From: a virus | Virus record (IMG/VR): IMGVR_UViG_3300037245_000991 | Coordinates: 1-53,734 of that record | DNA length: 53,734 nucleotides | Strand: one strand, 5' to 3' | Shown here: one piece after another, positions 37,771 through 46,815 of the stretch | Position numbering within the stretch: position 1 is the first letter of the stretch | Layout: each line of letters starts with the position of its first letter | Program-made: the position numbers and the translations under genes | The notes under the pieces: generated by a model | Seen by the model: the letters and a program-made list of their open reading frames with translations, nothing else | Told to the model about the DNA's origin: nothing | The model's database searches: none

Positions 37771-37826
37771 CCCCACACCATCCCCCACACTCATCGGCCC
37801 CTTCGGGGTCGGTGGGTTGTGGGGTT
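37762..37826 (+). terminator. Palindrome plus hairpins, possible terminator or processing site
   Basis: A perfect 14-bp palindrome TGGGGTTAACCCCA (37762-37775) is followed by a stable GGCCCC-TTC-GGGGTC hairpin (from about 37796). A later TGTGGGG can pair with the CCCCACA of the palindrome arm. No long T-run follows, so termination is uncertain. Confidence 0.4.
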
Positions 37827-37843
37827 AGAGAAGGAGAAGAGAG

Positions 37844-38053
37844 ATGAAATCTCTGACAGAATTGCGTGCGTTAATTAAATTAACAGTAATAAATTGTCCT
37901 CTGCCTTGTATCGCCGACTTATTACAGAGTATAAGACCTGGTGATGTGGATGCAGAAACTATGTTTGATTTTATTAAATCACATTATACCAGAAAACAAA
38001 TGCTGATGGGGATAGAGGAATATCAAAAATGCACCTCAGATAATAATCAATAA
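37844..38053 (+). CDS. Hypothetical protein, near end of rightward block
   Basis: 69 aa, helical; MKSLTELRALIKLTVINCPL, FDFIKSHYTRKQMLMGIEEY. GAAGGAGAAGAG before ATG. Noticeably AT-rich compared with its neighbours, perhaps a recent arrival. Unknown. Confidence 0.55.
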   Translation: MKSLTELRALIKLTVINCPLPCIADLLQSIRPGDVDAETMFDFIKSHYTRKQMLMGIEEYQKCTSDNNQ

Positions 38054-38080
38054 GCGAATAATAAAGGGAGAGAGTAAAAG

Positions 38081-38263
38081 GTGAAACGTATGTGGGAATC
38101 TTATTACTTTGATATAGATGAGAACACGGATATAGAAAAAATCAAAGAGTTAAACCCAGACACCTGTTTGTTTGACATTTTACAAGGTCTCACTGACCCC
38201 ACCCAACCACTCAGCACACCCAGGCAGAGCAAAGAGGAAGACACCGACGACCAAAGCACTTAG
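38081..38263 (+). CDS. Last rightward gene, GTG start
   Basis: 60 aa: MKRMWESYYFDIDENTDIEK, acidic with a Pro/Ser/Thr/Asp-rich end. GTG at 38081 has GGGAGAG upstream; an alternative ATG is 9 bp later. Its last 84 bp are antisense to the holin-like gene on the other strand, and that low-complexity end may exist only because of the overlap. Unknown function. Confidence 0.5.
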   Translation: MKRMWESYYFDIDENTDIEKIKELNPDTCLFDILQGLTDPTQPLSTPRQSKEEDTDDQST

Positions 38264-38353
38264 GATGCCCATTGTCCAGCGTTGGTGGTAGATAAGTCCT
38301 TCGATCAGAGTCTCTACTCGGGCGAGTCTTTCTTTCACTGTTGGTTCGCTCAT
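38180..38353 (-). CDS. Small holin-like membrane protein (XhlA-type pattern)
   Basis: 57 aa. A short amphipathic helix (VKERLARVETLIEGLIYHQR) is followed by one transmembrane segment (TMGILSALVVGVFLFALPG). This order (coiled helix, then TM) is that of haemolysin XhlA/holin-accessory proteins. CAGGAGAATCCA lies before ATG, which overlaps the stop of the 1091-aa gene (ATGA), so it is the last gene of the leftward operon, a natural place for lysis. It converges with and overlaps the rightward gene ending at 38263 by 84 bp. Confidence 0.7.
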   Translation of the reverse strand: MSEPTVKERLARVETLIEGLIYHQRWTMGILSALVVGVFLFALPGCAEWLGGVSETL

Positions 38354-41300
38354 TGGATTCTCCTGAAGTCTTCAATCTGTGAGTTCATCAACAACTGAGC
38401 ACGAGCTTGATCTCGGACCATCTTAGCCACGTCTTCGATCAGCGTAGCCTTCATGTGATCTGGCATCCTGCTCCACAGCGGACGACTCCGCAGTCGAGTC
38501 AAATATTGGGTGAGCCCTTTCTGTATTTCCTTCTGATATGTCTTGTACCGTGCGTCGTTCAGATACCACCCGTTTGACACGTACCGACTCAGGCCAGGGA
38601 TTATCACATCAAGTCGGTCGATGTCATCTCGGATCGGAACTGGGAGTTTCTTTATGATGCCCTTCGTAACCGCGTGCTGTTCCTCCAATCGCCGGGCCAC
38701 CATATCGAAGTTCTCACGCTCACTCCGCCCCTGCCGTTCGAGCAGGGCGATGTCTGGGTTCCTCTCTCTGATATACGACTGCGCGAGTGGTCCGATCTGA
38801 TCCCAACCTATACCATACGCTTCTCGTGATTTCACGTCCTTGATCCGAGATGCCTCTGTGTTCGGTCGAACTGGATAAGTCATAGCTCCGATCCCGTGCA
38901 TGGCTAATGGAGCTACGATCCCGGCTGTCGTCAGGCCCTGATACCGGGCCGCGTCTACGACATCCTGGATGAATAAGGGGGTGAATCGCTCAAACGCTTG
39001 TTTGGTAATGCCCTCGGGCGTAAACTCAAGTTTTTCACCAAGGAAGGTCTCACCTTCAATCAAGTCCATAGTCATGCCAGACGCGGGGGAGAATTTGCTT
39101 TGGATAAAACGACGGATAACCAGACCACGATCAGTGGGCATGATCCGGCCTGTTGCTGTGCCCTTGGCTTCTGCTGTAATCAATCGGGCTGTCAACCGTG
39201 CGATCTGGGAATATCCACCCCAGAAGTCGATCCTCGTGTTGCCAAACCTGATCTTGCCGAAGTCCGAAGATCGAGGATCATCCTCGACATCGACACCCTT
39301 CATCAGACTGAGGAGTCCGAGGATGCCCGCACCACCGACGAAAAAGAACATGAGGTCTTGTGCGATGATCTTGCGAGTCGGGGAGAACTTCCCAGCTTTG
39401 ATGTCGCCAGTGGCCCCCTTGAACAGATCACCGAGAGCTTGGATGCGGCCCATCGTCAACCGAGGAGCGAAGAACAGGGCGTTCAGGGCAGGCATGAACT
39501 CTTCCAACCCTTTGACTGATCCTCGGCCTGTAGTGTGGTTGATGAACTTGGCCAGTAGCACGTAATCAGCATGGGTCTTGCCTGTACCCTGCCATTGCTC
39601 TGCGAATTTGACAAAGGTGTAGAATCGGAGGGCATTGAGCGTGGTCACATAGGCCCGCTCTGATGCCGGAATACCAGGGATTCGATGGGCAAGTTCAGAG
39701 ATGAAGACCTCTTCACCCTTGATAACGCTGCCCATCTCTGACAGGAATCCACCTACCTTTTTGAAAGTGGGGTACATCGGATGTGATTTGATCTGCAACT
39801 CATTATAGCTTGCATACTCAGGTGATGTCCATGCTCGATAACCAGCAGCTACTGCCTTAAACCATATTTTAGGAGCGATGGGTAGGAGCATCAAGCCCTG
39901 TCGGCCAGCGGCAGACATATCGAACGACGCCAATACGGCGCGAGGAAGGTTGGCAGCGTCGATAATTCTCTTAGATAGAGTATGAGACTCAGCCCGGAGA
40001 TCGTGCAGGGCCTTGGCGAACTCAGGTCCGAACACCTGTTCGAGCGCAGCGATCTGGTTGGGTTCCGGGAGCTTGATGTTGCCTTCAGCATCGGGGACGA
40101 ACAAGGCGTTGAGTCCTTCGTCGGCGTTCAGGGTCTCAAACGTATCGAGCCGAGCGGTCAGAACACGTTGTTTATAATAGGAAATTTGATTTTCATCGAA
40201 TTTCATCTGATTGAACCGTAGGCCGAGTTCCCCAGCTAGATGTGATCTGGCGGCGGCTGCTCGAATACTGGGGTGAATGTTCTCGTCAGCCATTGTTTTT
40301 TCCGCTGCTGCGATACGCTTGCCCTTCTCTTTCTTGATTTGGGCTTGGTGTTCCTCTCGGAATGAGGTGTCGATGTTCTTGACTGACTGGATCAGATGAG
40401 TGTCCCATTGTCGATTGAGAGCAGGGATTTCACCTTCAGGGGTTTTGGGGACTTCTAGTTCCGTTACGCCCTCAGTAGGCTCCCCAAACCGTAGGTCTAC
40501 TCGCAACTCCTCAAGTTGAGCCTTATGCAGTTCTTTTTGTTTGATTGTTAGATCGTCATACCCATCTATGGCGGCAATGGCCTTGTCAATCTCCTTATTA
40601 CTCGGACGTCCGATCTCGGGAGAAGCCCCGACCAAAGCACCACCCGCACCGAGAACACCACCGGCCAAAGCCCCGGCAGCAGCGGAGGCCCCAACCCGAT
40701 TGAGTATCTGGGACCAGTCCACCATACCGTTCGGCTTGCGGGGAACTTGTCCGCGTAGAGCAGCAGGAACACCGATAGACACACCCTCTTGGAAGGCTTC
40801 TTCTAACCCCTCTTCGATGGCGTGCTTGAGAACCTGACCGCCGAATTGTTTCGCATCTCCACCAACTAAGTCCCAGGCCCGGCCACGGACATTGCGGATG
40901 AAGGATCGGAGTGATCCAGCCCCGGTCTTGTGGAACTTCATAATAGACGAAATCTGTGCCGCCTCGATAGCTGCGTTAATCGTACCAACGATCAGGCGTT
41001 CAGCGTTGGCCTCATCCTCGGATGCACCTGTGGCGATGGCCTCGTCATAGGCGTTCTGGCCCTCGACGGCGAACCCTATTGATGCGGCTCCAGCCAGGCC
41101 ACCAGCGAACGCACCCTTGGCGATCCCGGCTCCAGCAGCCGCAGCGGCAGCACCAGTCAGCCCAGCAGTGCCTGCTCCAGCCGCAGCCCCACCTACAGCG
41201 GCTCCGGCGTATCCGCCAACCAGAGCGGCTCCCATGTATGGGAACGCCTCACCGAGTATCCGGCCAGCCCAACCAGCCCAGTTGCCATACTCCTGGGAGT

Positions 41301-41625
41301 AGTCAGCCTTGGCTGATTCGATCTTTCGTTTGGCTTCAATCAGGGATTCTTGTTTCCCAGGGATCAGGTACTCAGCCGTGCCAACGAGTCCGCCGCCCAC
41401 GTTGAAGAACCCCCGGACGAGACCTCGACCGAGTTCACCACCAAATGATTCGATGACTCCGCCTTCTTGGCTGATCCCGAGGGAAGCGTCTTGAGCAGAG
41501 GTAAACGTATTAGATGGTGTTATACCGAGGGCTGCGTCTTCATCGGATATGAAGCCGCCGCTGATAGGTGTTGTCGTGAGTCCACCAATGGGGGTGATGC
41601 CAAGTTCTTCGTCTGTTAATGCCAT
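38350..41625 (-). CDS. Large internal virion / DNA ejection-type protein
   Basis: 1091 aa. The first 55 residues contain three spaced LGI units (EELGIT, DAALGIT, DASLGIS). A long Gly/Ala-rich hydrophobic region (about 100-190: AALVGGYAGAAVGGAAAGAG, LTGAAAAAAGAGIAKGAFAG) could insert in membranes, and a second lies at about 305-335. Middle coiled-coil part (EEHQAQIKKEKGKRIAAAEK) and a long helical C-terminal half with another hydrophobic stretch (LMFFFVGGAGILGLLSLM). No lysozyme, transglycosylase or polymerase motif is evident. By position and size it matches ejection proteins such as T7 gp16 or large polyvalent proteins of phage particles. Confidence 0.7.
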   Translation of the reverse strand: MALTDEELGITPIGGLTTTPISGGFISDEDAALGITPSNTFTSAQDASLGISQEGGVIESFGGELGRGLVRGFFNVGGGLVGTAEYLIPGKQESLIEAKRKIESAKADYSQEYGNWAGWAGRILGEAFPYMGAALVGGYAGAAVGGAAAGAGTAGLTGAAAAAAGAGIAKGAFAGGLAGAASIGFAVEGQNAYDEAIATGASEDEANAERLIVGTINAAIEAAQISSIMKFHKTGAGSLRSFIRNVRGRAWDLVGGDAKQFGGQVLKHAIEEGLEEAFQEGVSIGVPAALRGQVPRKPNGMVDWSQILNRVGASAAAGALAGGVLGAGGALVGASPEIGRPSNKEIDKAIAAIDGYDDLTIKQKELHKAQLEELRVDLRFGEPTEGVTELEVPKTPEGEIPALNRQWDTHLIQSVKNIDTSFREEHQAQIKKEKGKRIAAAEKTMADENIHPSIRAAAARSHLAGELGLRFNQMKFDENQISYYKQRVLTARLDTFETLNADEGLNALFVPDAEGNIKLPEPNQIAALEQVFGPEFAKALHDLRAESHTLSKRIIDAANLPRAVLASFDMSAAGRQGLMLLPIAPKIWFKAVAAGYRAWTSPEYASYNELQIKSHPMYPTFKKVGGFLSEMGSVIKGEEVFISELAHRIPGIPASERAYVTTLNALRFYTFVKFAEQWQGTGKTHADYVLLAKFINHTTGRGSVKGLEEFMPALNALFFAPRLTMGRIQALGDLFKGATGDIKAGKFSPTRKIIAQDLMFFFVGGAGILGLLSLMKGVDVEDDPRSSDFGKIRFGNTRIDFWGGYSQIARLTARLITAEAKGTATGRIMPTDRGLVIRRFIQSKFSPASGMTMDLIEGETFLGEKLEFTPEGITKQAFERFTPLFIQDVVDAARYQGLTTAGIVAPLAMHGIGAMTYPVRPNTEASRIKDVKSREAYGIGWDQIGPLAQSYIRERNPDIALLERQGRSERENFDMVARRLEEQHAVTKGIIKKLPVPIRDDIDRLDVIIPGLSRYVSNGWYLNDARYKTYQKEIQKGLTQYLTRLRSRPLWSRMPDHMKATLIEDVAKMVRDQARAQLLMNSQIEDFRRIQ

Positions 41626-41637
41626 TCTCTGTCTCTC

Positions 41638-42465
41638 TTAGAACGTAAATGAACCCCGTTGGGGTTTGGCTGTTTCCTGTCGAACGATGTCGGGGAATTG
41701 TTTTTTCAACAACCCATCAGAGACACCTGACACACTCGGGAACGTAAATCGCCCCGTGTCTACAGCGTCTTTGGCTCGACCGATGGGTATCTCGACCAAT
41801 TCACCAGTGTCTTTCCGGCGTAGATATGTCTTACCTACAGCGGCTATCGCTTCCATGTGTTTGACAGTTAGTTCTCCAGTCGGAGGGGGTGGTCCTACAC
41901 CTGTGCCAAGACCAGTCGTACCACCACTGGCGTCGGCCTCACGCTGGCGCATCATCTGATCTAGTAATCGTTTCTGAGGATCAAGGGGTCTACTCGGGTT
42001 CTTAACACCATATCGTTGTTGTTCAAGATTGAATAACATACTCTCATACTCGAACTCCCGGCCAGTGAACATCCCGTCTTCCTGAGCTTTTTTAACTGCT
42101 GTGATCTTAGCATCAACCTGACCTATCTCCCTGATCCGCTCTTTCTCTTCCTGCTCAAAGTCTATGCGGGAACGGAGTTCCATCTTTTCGATGTCCCACT
42201 CTTTAGCCCGGTTGAACCGATCAAGGCTATATTGCGTGGTGCGGAGTTCCTGCTCGAACTCCTGTTGGGATCGCAATTGCATCTTCTGCAAGTCCCAGGC
42301 CATAGCTGTTTGCCGAGCTTTGCGTTGGGCAGCTTCCTGATCCGCACGAACCTGTTCACGTTCGACTCGGGCGCGGTCTTCCTTCTCTCGTGCGGCTGTG
42401 CCTACAACGACTCCAGTTGTGGCTGCTGCTTTGACTGCTCCGGGTTGTTGTTTTGTGATACCCAT
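41638..42465 (-). CDS. Coiled-coil structural protein with internal repeat
   Basis: 275 aa. Residues about 15-140 are highly charged coiled coil, with the unit AWDLQKMQLRSQQEFEQE repeated about 30 residues later as EWDIEKMELRSRIDFEQE. A Gly/Pro-rich hinge (TTGLGTGVGPPPPTGEL) leads to a compact end (GRFTFPSVSGVSDGLLKKQF). Located between the fibre-like and internal virion genes, it is probably a particle or ejection component. Confidence 0.65.
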   Translation of the reverse strand: MGITKQQPGAVKAAATTGVVVGTAAREKEDRARVEREQVRADQEAAQRKARQTAMAWDLQKMQLRSQQEFEQELRTTQYSLDRFNRAKEWDIEKMELRSRIDFEQEEKERIREIGQVDAKITAVKKAQEDGMFTGREFEYESMLFNLEQQRYGVKNPSRPLDPQKRLLDQMMRQREADASGGTTGLGTGVGPPPPTGELTVKHMEAIAAVGKTYLRRKDTGELVEIPIGRAKDAVDTGRFTFPSVSGVSDGLLKKQFPDIVRQETAKPQRGSFTF

Positions 42466-42473
42466 TCTGGCTC

Positions 42474-44744
42474 CTATGCGTAAAAGTCTGGCGTCCTGGA
42501 TTTGGTTCCGAAAACACCTGTTGTTTGATAATGGATGTCAACGTAGTGGATAAAAGGAATTGATGGCGTCCCAGTTAAATTAGTAGCATCCATCTCAAGC
42601 GTCAATTCAATCACCCCATCAGGCTCAAAATCATCTCGATCAAACAAAGCTCCTGTTGCTGTTGCCGCAGATATAGTGACTTCTGTAAGATGTTGTTGAT
42701 ACTGGGCTAATCCAGAGTTTCCGTCATTGATGTCAATGCTCGAAAACAAAGCTGTAATTGGAACAGCAGTAAAAGTTCCACCAGATACTCGGTTGTGTCC
42801 TTTGGCATAGATAGCTGTATATCTAAAATCAACAGTTCCACCAGTTGCCCCCGCGTTATTTTGACTCCAATGAACATGAAGGTGGATGTCTGTCCCCGCA
42901 ACATAATCATGTGGAATATGATATGTAATAAAGGCTTCATCACCATTTCCAAACAACCAAGCGTTGACCACTCCGTTGTATGCAGTCAACGTGGGACGGG
43001 TTCCACCTGTGTTCTTACTGAATTGGTCCCCTATTATATCAGCAAACCCAAACGTCGGAGCAGCGAGATCAACTTTAATACCAACCCCTGATGTTTTGTT
43101 AATCACCCAGTCGGCTGTACTCATTAATGCCAGAGTATCAACAACTCCTGATCCGGTATTGACTCCGAGGACCAACTTGGCGAGTTGATCGTTGACTCCG
43201 GCCCCATCATGGGACATGGTAATCGTGCCAGTCTCAGTTTCTGTCCCTGCTCCGTCTTCTCGCTTACCTCTGAGTTTCCATGCTCCGCTATCATCGTCGT
43301 TGCTGCGTGTACTGACGTGGCCTGTTATTGTTGGGGCAGCACCAGTAATTTCTACCAGGGTTTCCGGGTCTTTTTCGTGAATCCCGACATTCAAATCCCC
43401 AGCAAACCTCATTACCTCTGTATTGCTTGCACCAAATATAAGAGGCATACCAGCAGCCGTATTTACGAGTATCCCCACAAGGGAATTGAACTCAAAGAGC
43501 GCCATATTGGCCTTGGAAATTCCAAATATCGTGCCCGCATGATTAGAGCCGAACATACTAAGACATAAGGTTCTATTAGCATTGTTTGTTATTTCTACTC
43601 CTGAACTGCCAGTACTGCTATTCGTTTTTACACGCAAACGGAATGTAGTACCAAACATCTCAAAATCAGTAACTGGGCTATTTGTGCCGAAACCAATCCG
43701 TTTATTCGTTGTATCAATATTCAGAAGGGGAGTGCCACCTCCTGATGCCAACCACTGATAAGCAGTAGTAGAATCCACCGTAGGTTGAAAGACAACATCC
43801 CCCGTACTCTGAATCGTCCCGGCAGGCCACTTCTGAACAGCAGTTGTATATGTCGCCCCCGTGAAATCTATCCCATAATCAAAAGCCTTGTTTCCAGCAG
43901 AGAGATTAGTTCCCTTAAAATAAATCCCGGCGTCATAAGCCTGACCGTTCCCACCGACAGCTTCATTCTCAATGTAGAGTGCGTACCCAGTCCCGAACGA
44001 TCCATCATCAGCAGCATTACGAGAGTGACCCCTAAGATGTAGAGTTTTGAGATTGGTGACAGTATCCTTCGCTCCCCACTCGGTTCCGATTAGACCACCC
44101 CGCATCGTGGTAATAGTAGAAGCGTTGGAAGTTGATTTGCCTATGGCTTCCGCCATGAAGCCCATCAGGACACCAGCATCAACACCGTCGTTGTTCGCCG
44201 CCTGGAAAAGCCCTCCGAGAGCGGTCGCTGTAGTGTCAGTGGTGACTAACTGTGCCCGAGATCGGATGCCTGTCACATCGTAATCGTTGCCGGAGTAATG
44301 GAACTCCAAACCATACTTCCTTGTGTTGGTGACATCAATGGGTGAAGCCTGTGAGCCTCCGTCGAGTTTACCTGTCCAGGTAGTCCCCACCCATGTAGGC
44401 GATGAAGTTGTGTTGATGTCTTGGACTGTACCGACAGTAACCGAACCAGCACCGTTAGTTATTGTTGTCTGGTCGGCAGTAGCTGTGAGTGTAGCCAACA
44501 CAGGAGCCGCCCCTGTGGAGCCAATAGGTATCTTACCGTTCGCAGCTACGCCCAACGAAGTCAACAACCCAGACACAGGATAGATCAGAGAGTTATCGGT
44601 CAACCCTGAAATCGTCAGTGTTGTGGTGGTGACACCGAGGAACGTCGGTGTCGAGGTCGGCCCGAGTTTAGACGATCCAAGCCGGGCTATCGCCTGTCGT
44701 ACACTAATCCAATCCTTATCTTTGGTGTTAGAAGTTAGTCCCAT
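42474..44744 (-). CDS. Tail fibre-like protein
   Basis: 756 aa, Thr/Gly/Ser/Asn-rich and beta-rich. The N-terminal SSPTWVGTTWTGKLDGG, FLGVTTTTLTISGLTDN and IGSTGAAPVLATLTATADQT patterns are typical of phage fibre shafts. The centre has short repeated beta motifs (RIGFGTNSPVTDFEMFG, VGIHEKDPETLVEITGAAPT), and the end (FDRDDFEPDGVIELTLEM, VDIHYQTTG) looks like a beta-sandwich carbohydrate- or host-binding tip. Stop-start overlap with the upstream gene (TAATG). Target unknown; host range is probably set here. Confidence 0.75.
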   Translation of the reverse strand: MGLTSNTKDKDWISVRQAIARLGSSKLGPTSTPTFLGVTTTTLTISGLTDNSLIYPVSGLLTSLGVAANGKIPIGSTGAAPVLATLTATADQTTITNGAGSVTVGTVQDINTTSSPTWVGTTWTGKLDGGSQASPIDVTNTRKYGLEFHYSGNDYDVTGIRSRAQLVTTDTTATALGGLFQAANNDGVDAGVLMGFMAEAIGKSTSNASTITTMRGGLIGTEWGAKDTVTNLKTLHLRGHSRNAADDGSFGTGYALYIENEAVGGNGQAYDAGIYFKGTNLSAGNKAFDYGIDFTGATYTTAVQKWPAGTIQSTGDVVFQPTVDSTTAYQWLASGGGTPLLNIDTTNKRIGFGTNSPVTDFEMFGTTFRLRVKTNSSTGSSGVEITNNANRTLCLSMFGSNHAGTIFGISKANMALFEFNSLVGILVNTAAGMPLIFGASNTEVMRFAGDLNVGIHEKDPETLVEITGAAPTITGHVSTRSNDDDSGAWKLRGKREDGAGTETETGTITMSHDGAGVNDQLAKLVLGVNTGSGVVDTLALMSTADWVINKTSGVGIKVDLAAPTFGFADIIGDQFSKNTGGTRPTLTAYNGVVNAWLFGNGDEAFITYHIPHDYVAGTDIHLHVHWSQNNAGATGGTVDFRYTAIYAKGHNRVSGGTFTAVPITALFSSIDINDGNSGLAQYQQHLTEVTISAATATGALFDRDDFEPDGVIELTLEMDATNLTGTPSIPFIHYVDIHYQTTGVFGTKSRTPDFYA

Positions 44745-45268
44745 TATCGACTTGCCTGTGCAGCCATCGCCTGTATCAATTGATTATAATCAGGGTACGG
44801 GTCTTCGATTCGTTCCACGAATCCAGCCTTGCCTAACTTGAGTTCAGATGTCCTCTGTTGAATGATGTCTTCAAGTTTCAACCGGGACAGTGCAGCCTGG
44901 TTCTCGGCCTGAACTGGGATACTGGCAGCAGTGGTCGTACCATATAGTCCAGACGAGACTAACTGCTGTGTGCCAGCCCCGACCGCTCGGGTTTTGGATT
45001 GTTCGATGTCAGCGAGGCCAGCAGTTCGGAATGCTCCCTGGCCCTGACCGATCAGTTGGTCGTAGATTCCTCTGATCTCGGTCTCGCGTTTGACGTTGGC
45101 TTTCAATGCACCCGCTTCTCTTTTCTGAGTGTCCGCGTAGAGGGATGCGTAGTTGATACCGCCACCAGAAGTGGTTCTGGCTGGACCTCGACCAGGCATA
45201 TATCCAAACAATGCTTTTTTGTTTATTACTCCAAAACTACCGCCGCCGAATGCAGTTCCTAATGCCAT
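44744..45268 (-). CDS. Helical structural protein (internal virion or tail)
   Basis: 174 aa from ATG 45268, which forms a TAATG junction with the nozzle-like gene; an upstream in-frame ATG at 45322 is inside that gene. Gly-rich start (MALGTAFGGGSFGVINKKAL), then long helix (LYADTQKREAGALKANVKRE, LEDIIQQRTSELKLGKAGF). The composition resembles small internal virion or tail proteins of podovirus-type phages. Confidence 0.6.
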   Translation of the reverse strand: MALGTAFGGGSFGVINKKALFGYMPGRGPARTTSGGGINYASLYADTQKREAGALKANVKRETEIRGIYDQLIGQGQGAFRTAGLADIEQSKTRAVGAGTQQLVSSGLYGTTTAASIPVQAENQAALSRLKLEDIIQQRTSELKLGKAGFVERIEDPYPDYNQLIQAMAAQASR

Positions 45269-46815
45269 TATCGAACCCTTCCCGATTTCTGAGTGCCATA
45301 GAGCACTCGATTGATTGACCACGTTTCAGAGGCCGTGGAGTTATAGAGTTTCAGCCCCCAATATGCCCCCTTCATTCTTGGTTTTATTTTGCTCTTTCGT
45401 CCTGGACCCGACAGGGTATCAGAAGAAAAGGCAGTGTCTCCATCCACGATGGCTTCGAGAACAGTCTCCGCATCATCGCCTTTGTGGAGTTCGTATGTCA
45501 CTCCGTCGGTATCTCCAGCGTCTCCGCCAGAAGCTCCACCCGCCAGATCGAACACCAGTTCGGTCAGCTTACCGTTCTGATCGGCGATCTCGGACAGTAT
45601 ACCGTCTCGGCCTATACGTGCGGCCAACGGTGTGATTGGATACGTCACATAAGACGAGATCGCTTGATCTGATCCGCCGATGTCGTCGTCCTTGGCCGTC
45701 GTAAGGAACTTCCTGATGTATCCGTCCTTACACCCGACAAGGAGATCAGCAAAAGTAGTGTCGTTCGCGTCGTAGTAGAAAATCGAGTATGGCCCACACT
45801 CGTTGGGATAGGATTCGGGATAGAACCCCTTGGTCTTGAAACTGTAGAAGTAGTTCGAGTTCACTCCTGTTGCCAATACGGTGATGCACACCACGATTCC
45901 GTGCCGTTTCTTGTCATACCCCATTGTGATCCGGTGGGTTGTAGGATCAGCGGCTTCGTCGTCGATGATGTCTGGGAGGACCATCTCGGTCAAGTTCCTG
46001 ATCCCAGAGAAATCTGACTTGAGTTCATATAGACCACCCGACCCCCAGAAGTATAGATTACGGGAGTCATCGAAGCACCATGAGTTTGCTCCGAACATCC
46101 CGGTCGTATCACTGAGGTTGTCGAGTGAACCACCAGCCACCGGGTCGCCCCGGAGAACCCAGAGTGTCGAGGCGCAACCGAAGATCAGGTAATCGTCGTG
46201 GAAGGAGATCAGGGAGCGAACGATGTCTGGACACTGCCCGGCGTCGGCGTTGTTGCCTGCGACGGCAGACATAGGATCGTCTGCTCCATAGAGCCAATTG
46301 AATGGATCAGCGAGTTTCGACATGAACCATTGATTCGGATACTGTGGGTTGCCAGATAGAACCAAGCGACCTCGGTAGACTGTGATGAGGTATGCCTTCT
46401 CGGGCATCGCCCCAGATGTGCCACCAGGGTACACAGTCCAGTCGTACCAATGTGGCTGACTGGCCACAGCAGAGGGAACTCGTGTCGCGGGGTCCATGCC
46501 GCCACCTGACAGAGTGTATCCGCCAGTGGTAACGAACGTACCTGACGTGGTGTACCCATATATCTCGGTCTTGGCTGTATTCACGAAGTCCACGATCATG
46601 GTAGCTGTGGATGTAGCCTGAGTTACGATGGACCCCCGTGTGGGGGCAGTATCCAAGGTCGTGATCGTGAGTTTGGTGTTGATGAAGTCTGCCACCTTGA
46701 GGTTAGCCCCGTTGGCTATGAACACCTTCTGGAAGGCGGAGGCCATTGTGAGTTGGTCTGATGTGTCTATGTCATCTATGCTGTCTGTCAACACTACTTG
46801 AGTACCTGCTGCCAT
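45268..46815 (-). CDS. Tail nozzle / hub-like protein
   Basis: 515 aa. A beta-sheet protein with several YxxGxL-type blades: YLITVYRGRLVLSGNPQYPN, SLISFHDDYLIFGCASTLWV, SWCFDDSRNLYFWGSGGLYE, TTFADLLVGCKDGYIRKFL. This spacing recalls beta-propeller nozzle proteins (T7 gp12, P22 gp10) that close the short tail. The gene follows the other tail proteins. ATG 46815 (TAATG overlap) is used rather than the upstream ATG. The fold is inferred from spacing, not from a definite family match. Confidence 0.65.
   Translation of the reverse strand: MAAGTQVVLTDSIDDIDTSDQLTMASAFQKVFIANGANLKVADFINTKLTITTLDTAPTRGSIVTQATSTATMIVDFVNTAKTEIYGYTTSGTFVTTGGYTLSGGGMDPATRVPSAVASQPHWYDWTVYPGGTSGAMPEKAYLITVYRGRLVLSGNPQYPNQWFMSKLADPFNWLYGADDPMSAVAGNNADAGQCPDIVRSLISFHDDYLIFGCASTLWVLRGDPVAGGSLDNLSDTTGMFGANSWCFDDSRNLYFWGSGGLYELKSDFSGIRNLTEMVLPDIIDDEAADPTTHRITMGYDKKRHGIVVCITVLATGVNSNYFYSFKTKGFYPESYPNECGPYSIFYYDANDTTFADLLVGCKDGYIRKFLTTAKDDDIGGSDQAISSYVTYPITPLAARIGRDGILSEIADQNGKLTELVFDLAGGASGGDAGDTDGVTYELHKGDDAETVLEAIVDGDTAFSSDTLSGPGRKSKIKPRMKGAYWGLKLYNSTASETWSINRVLYGTQKSGRVR

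Noticed and set aside
12455-38353. Temperate lifestyle
   Set aside because: No integrase, excisionase or convincing repressor/Cro pair is visible; the only small HTH proteins (16623, 20214) are insufficient evidence.
40541-41405. Rightward frames opposite the 1091-aa gene
   Set aside because: Pro/Arg/Ala-rich frames produced by the Gly/Ala-rich coding strand; wrong direction for the operon.
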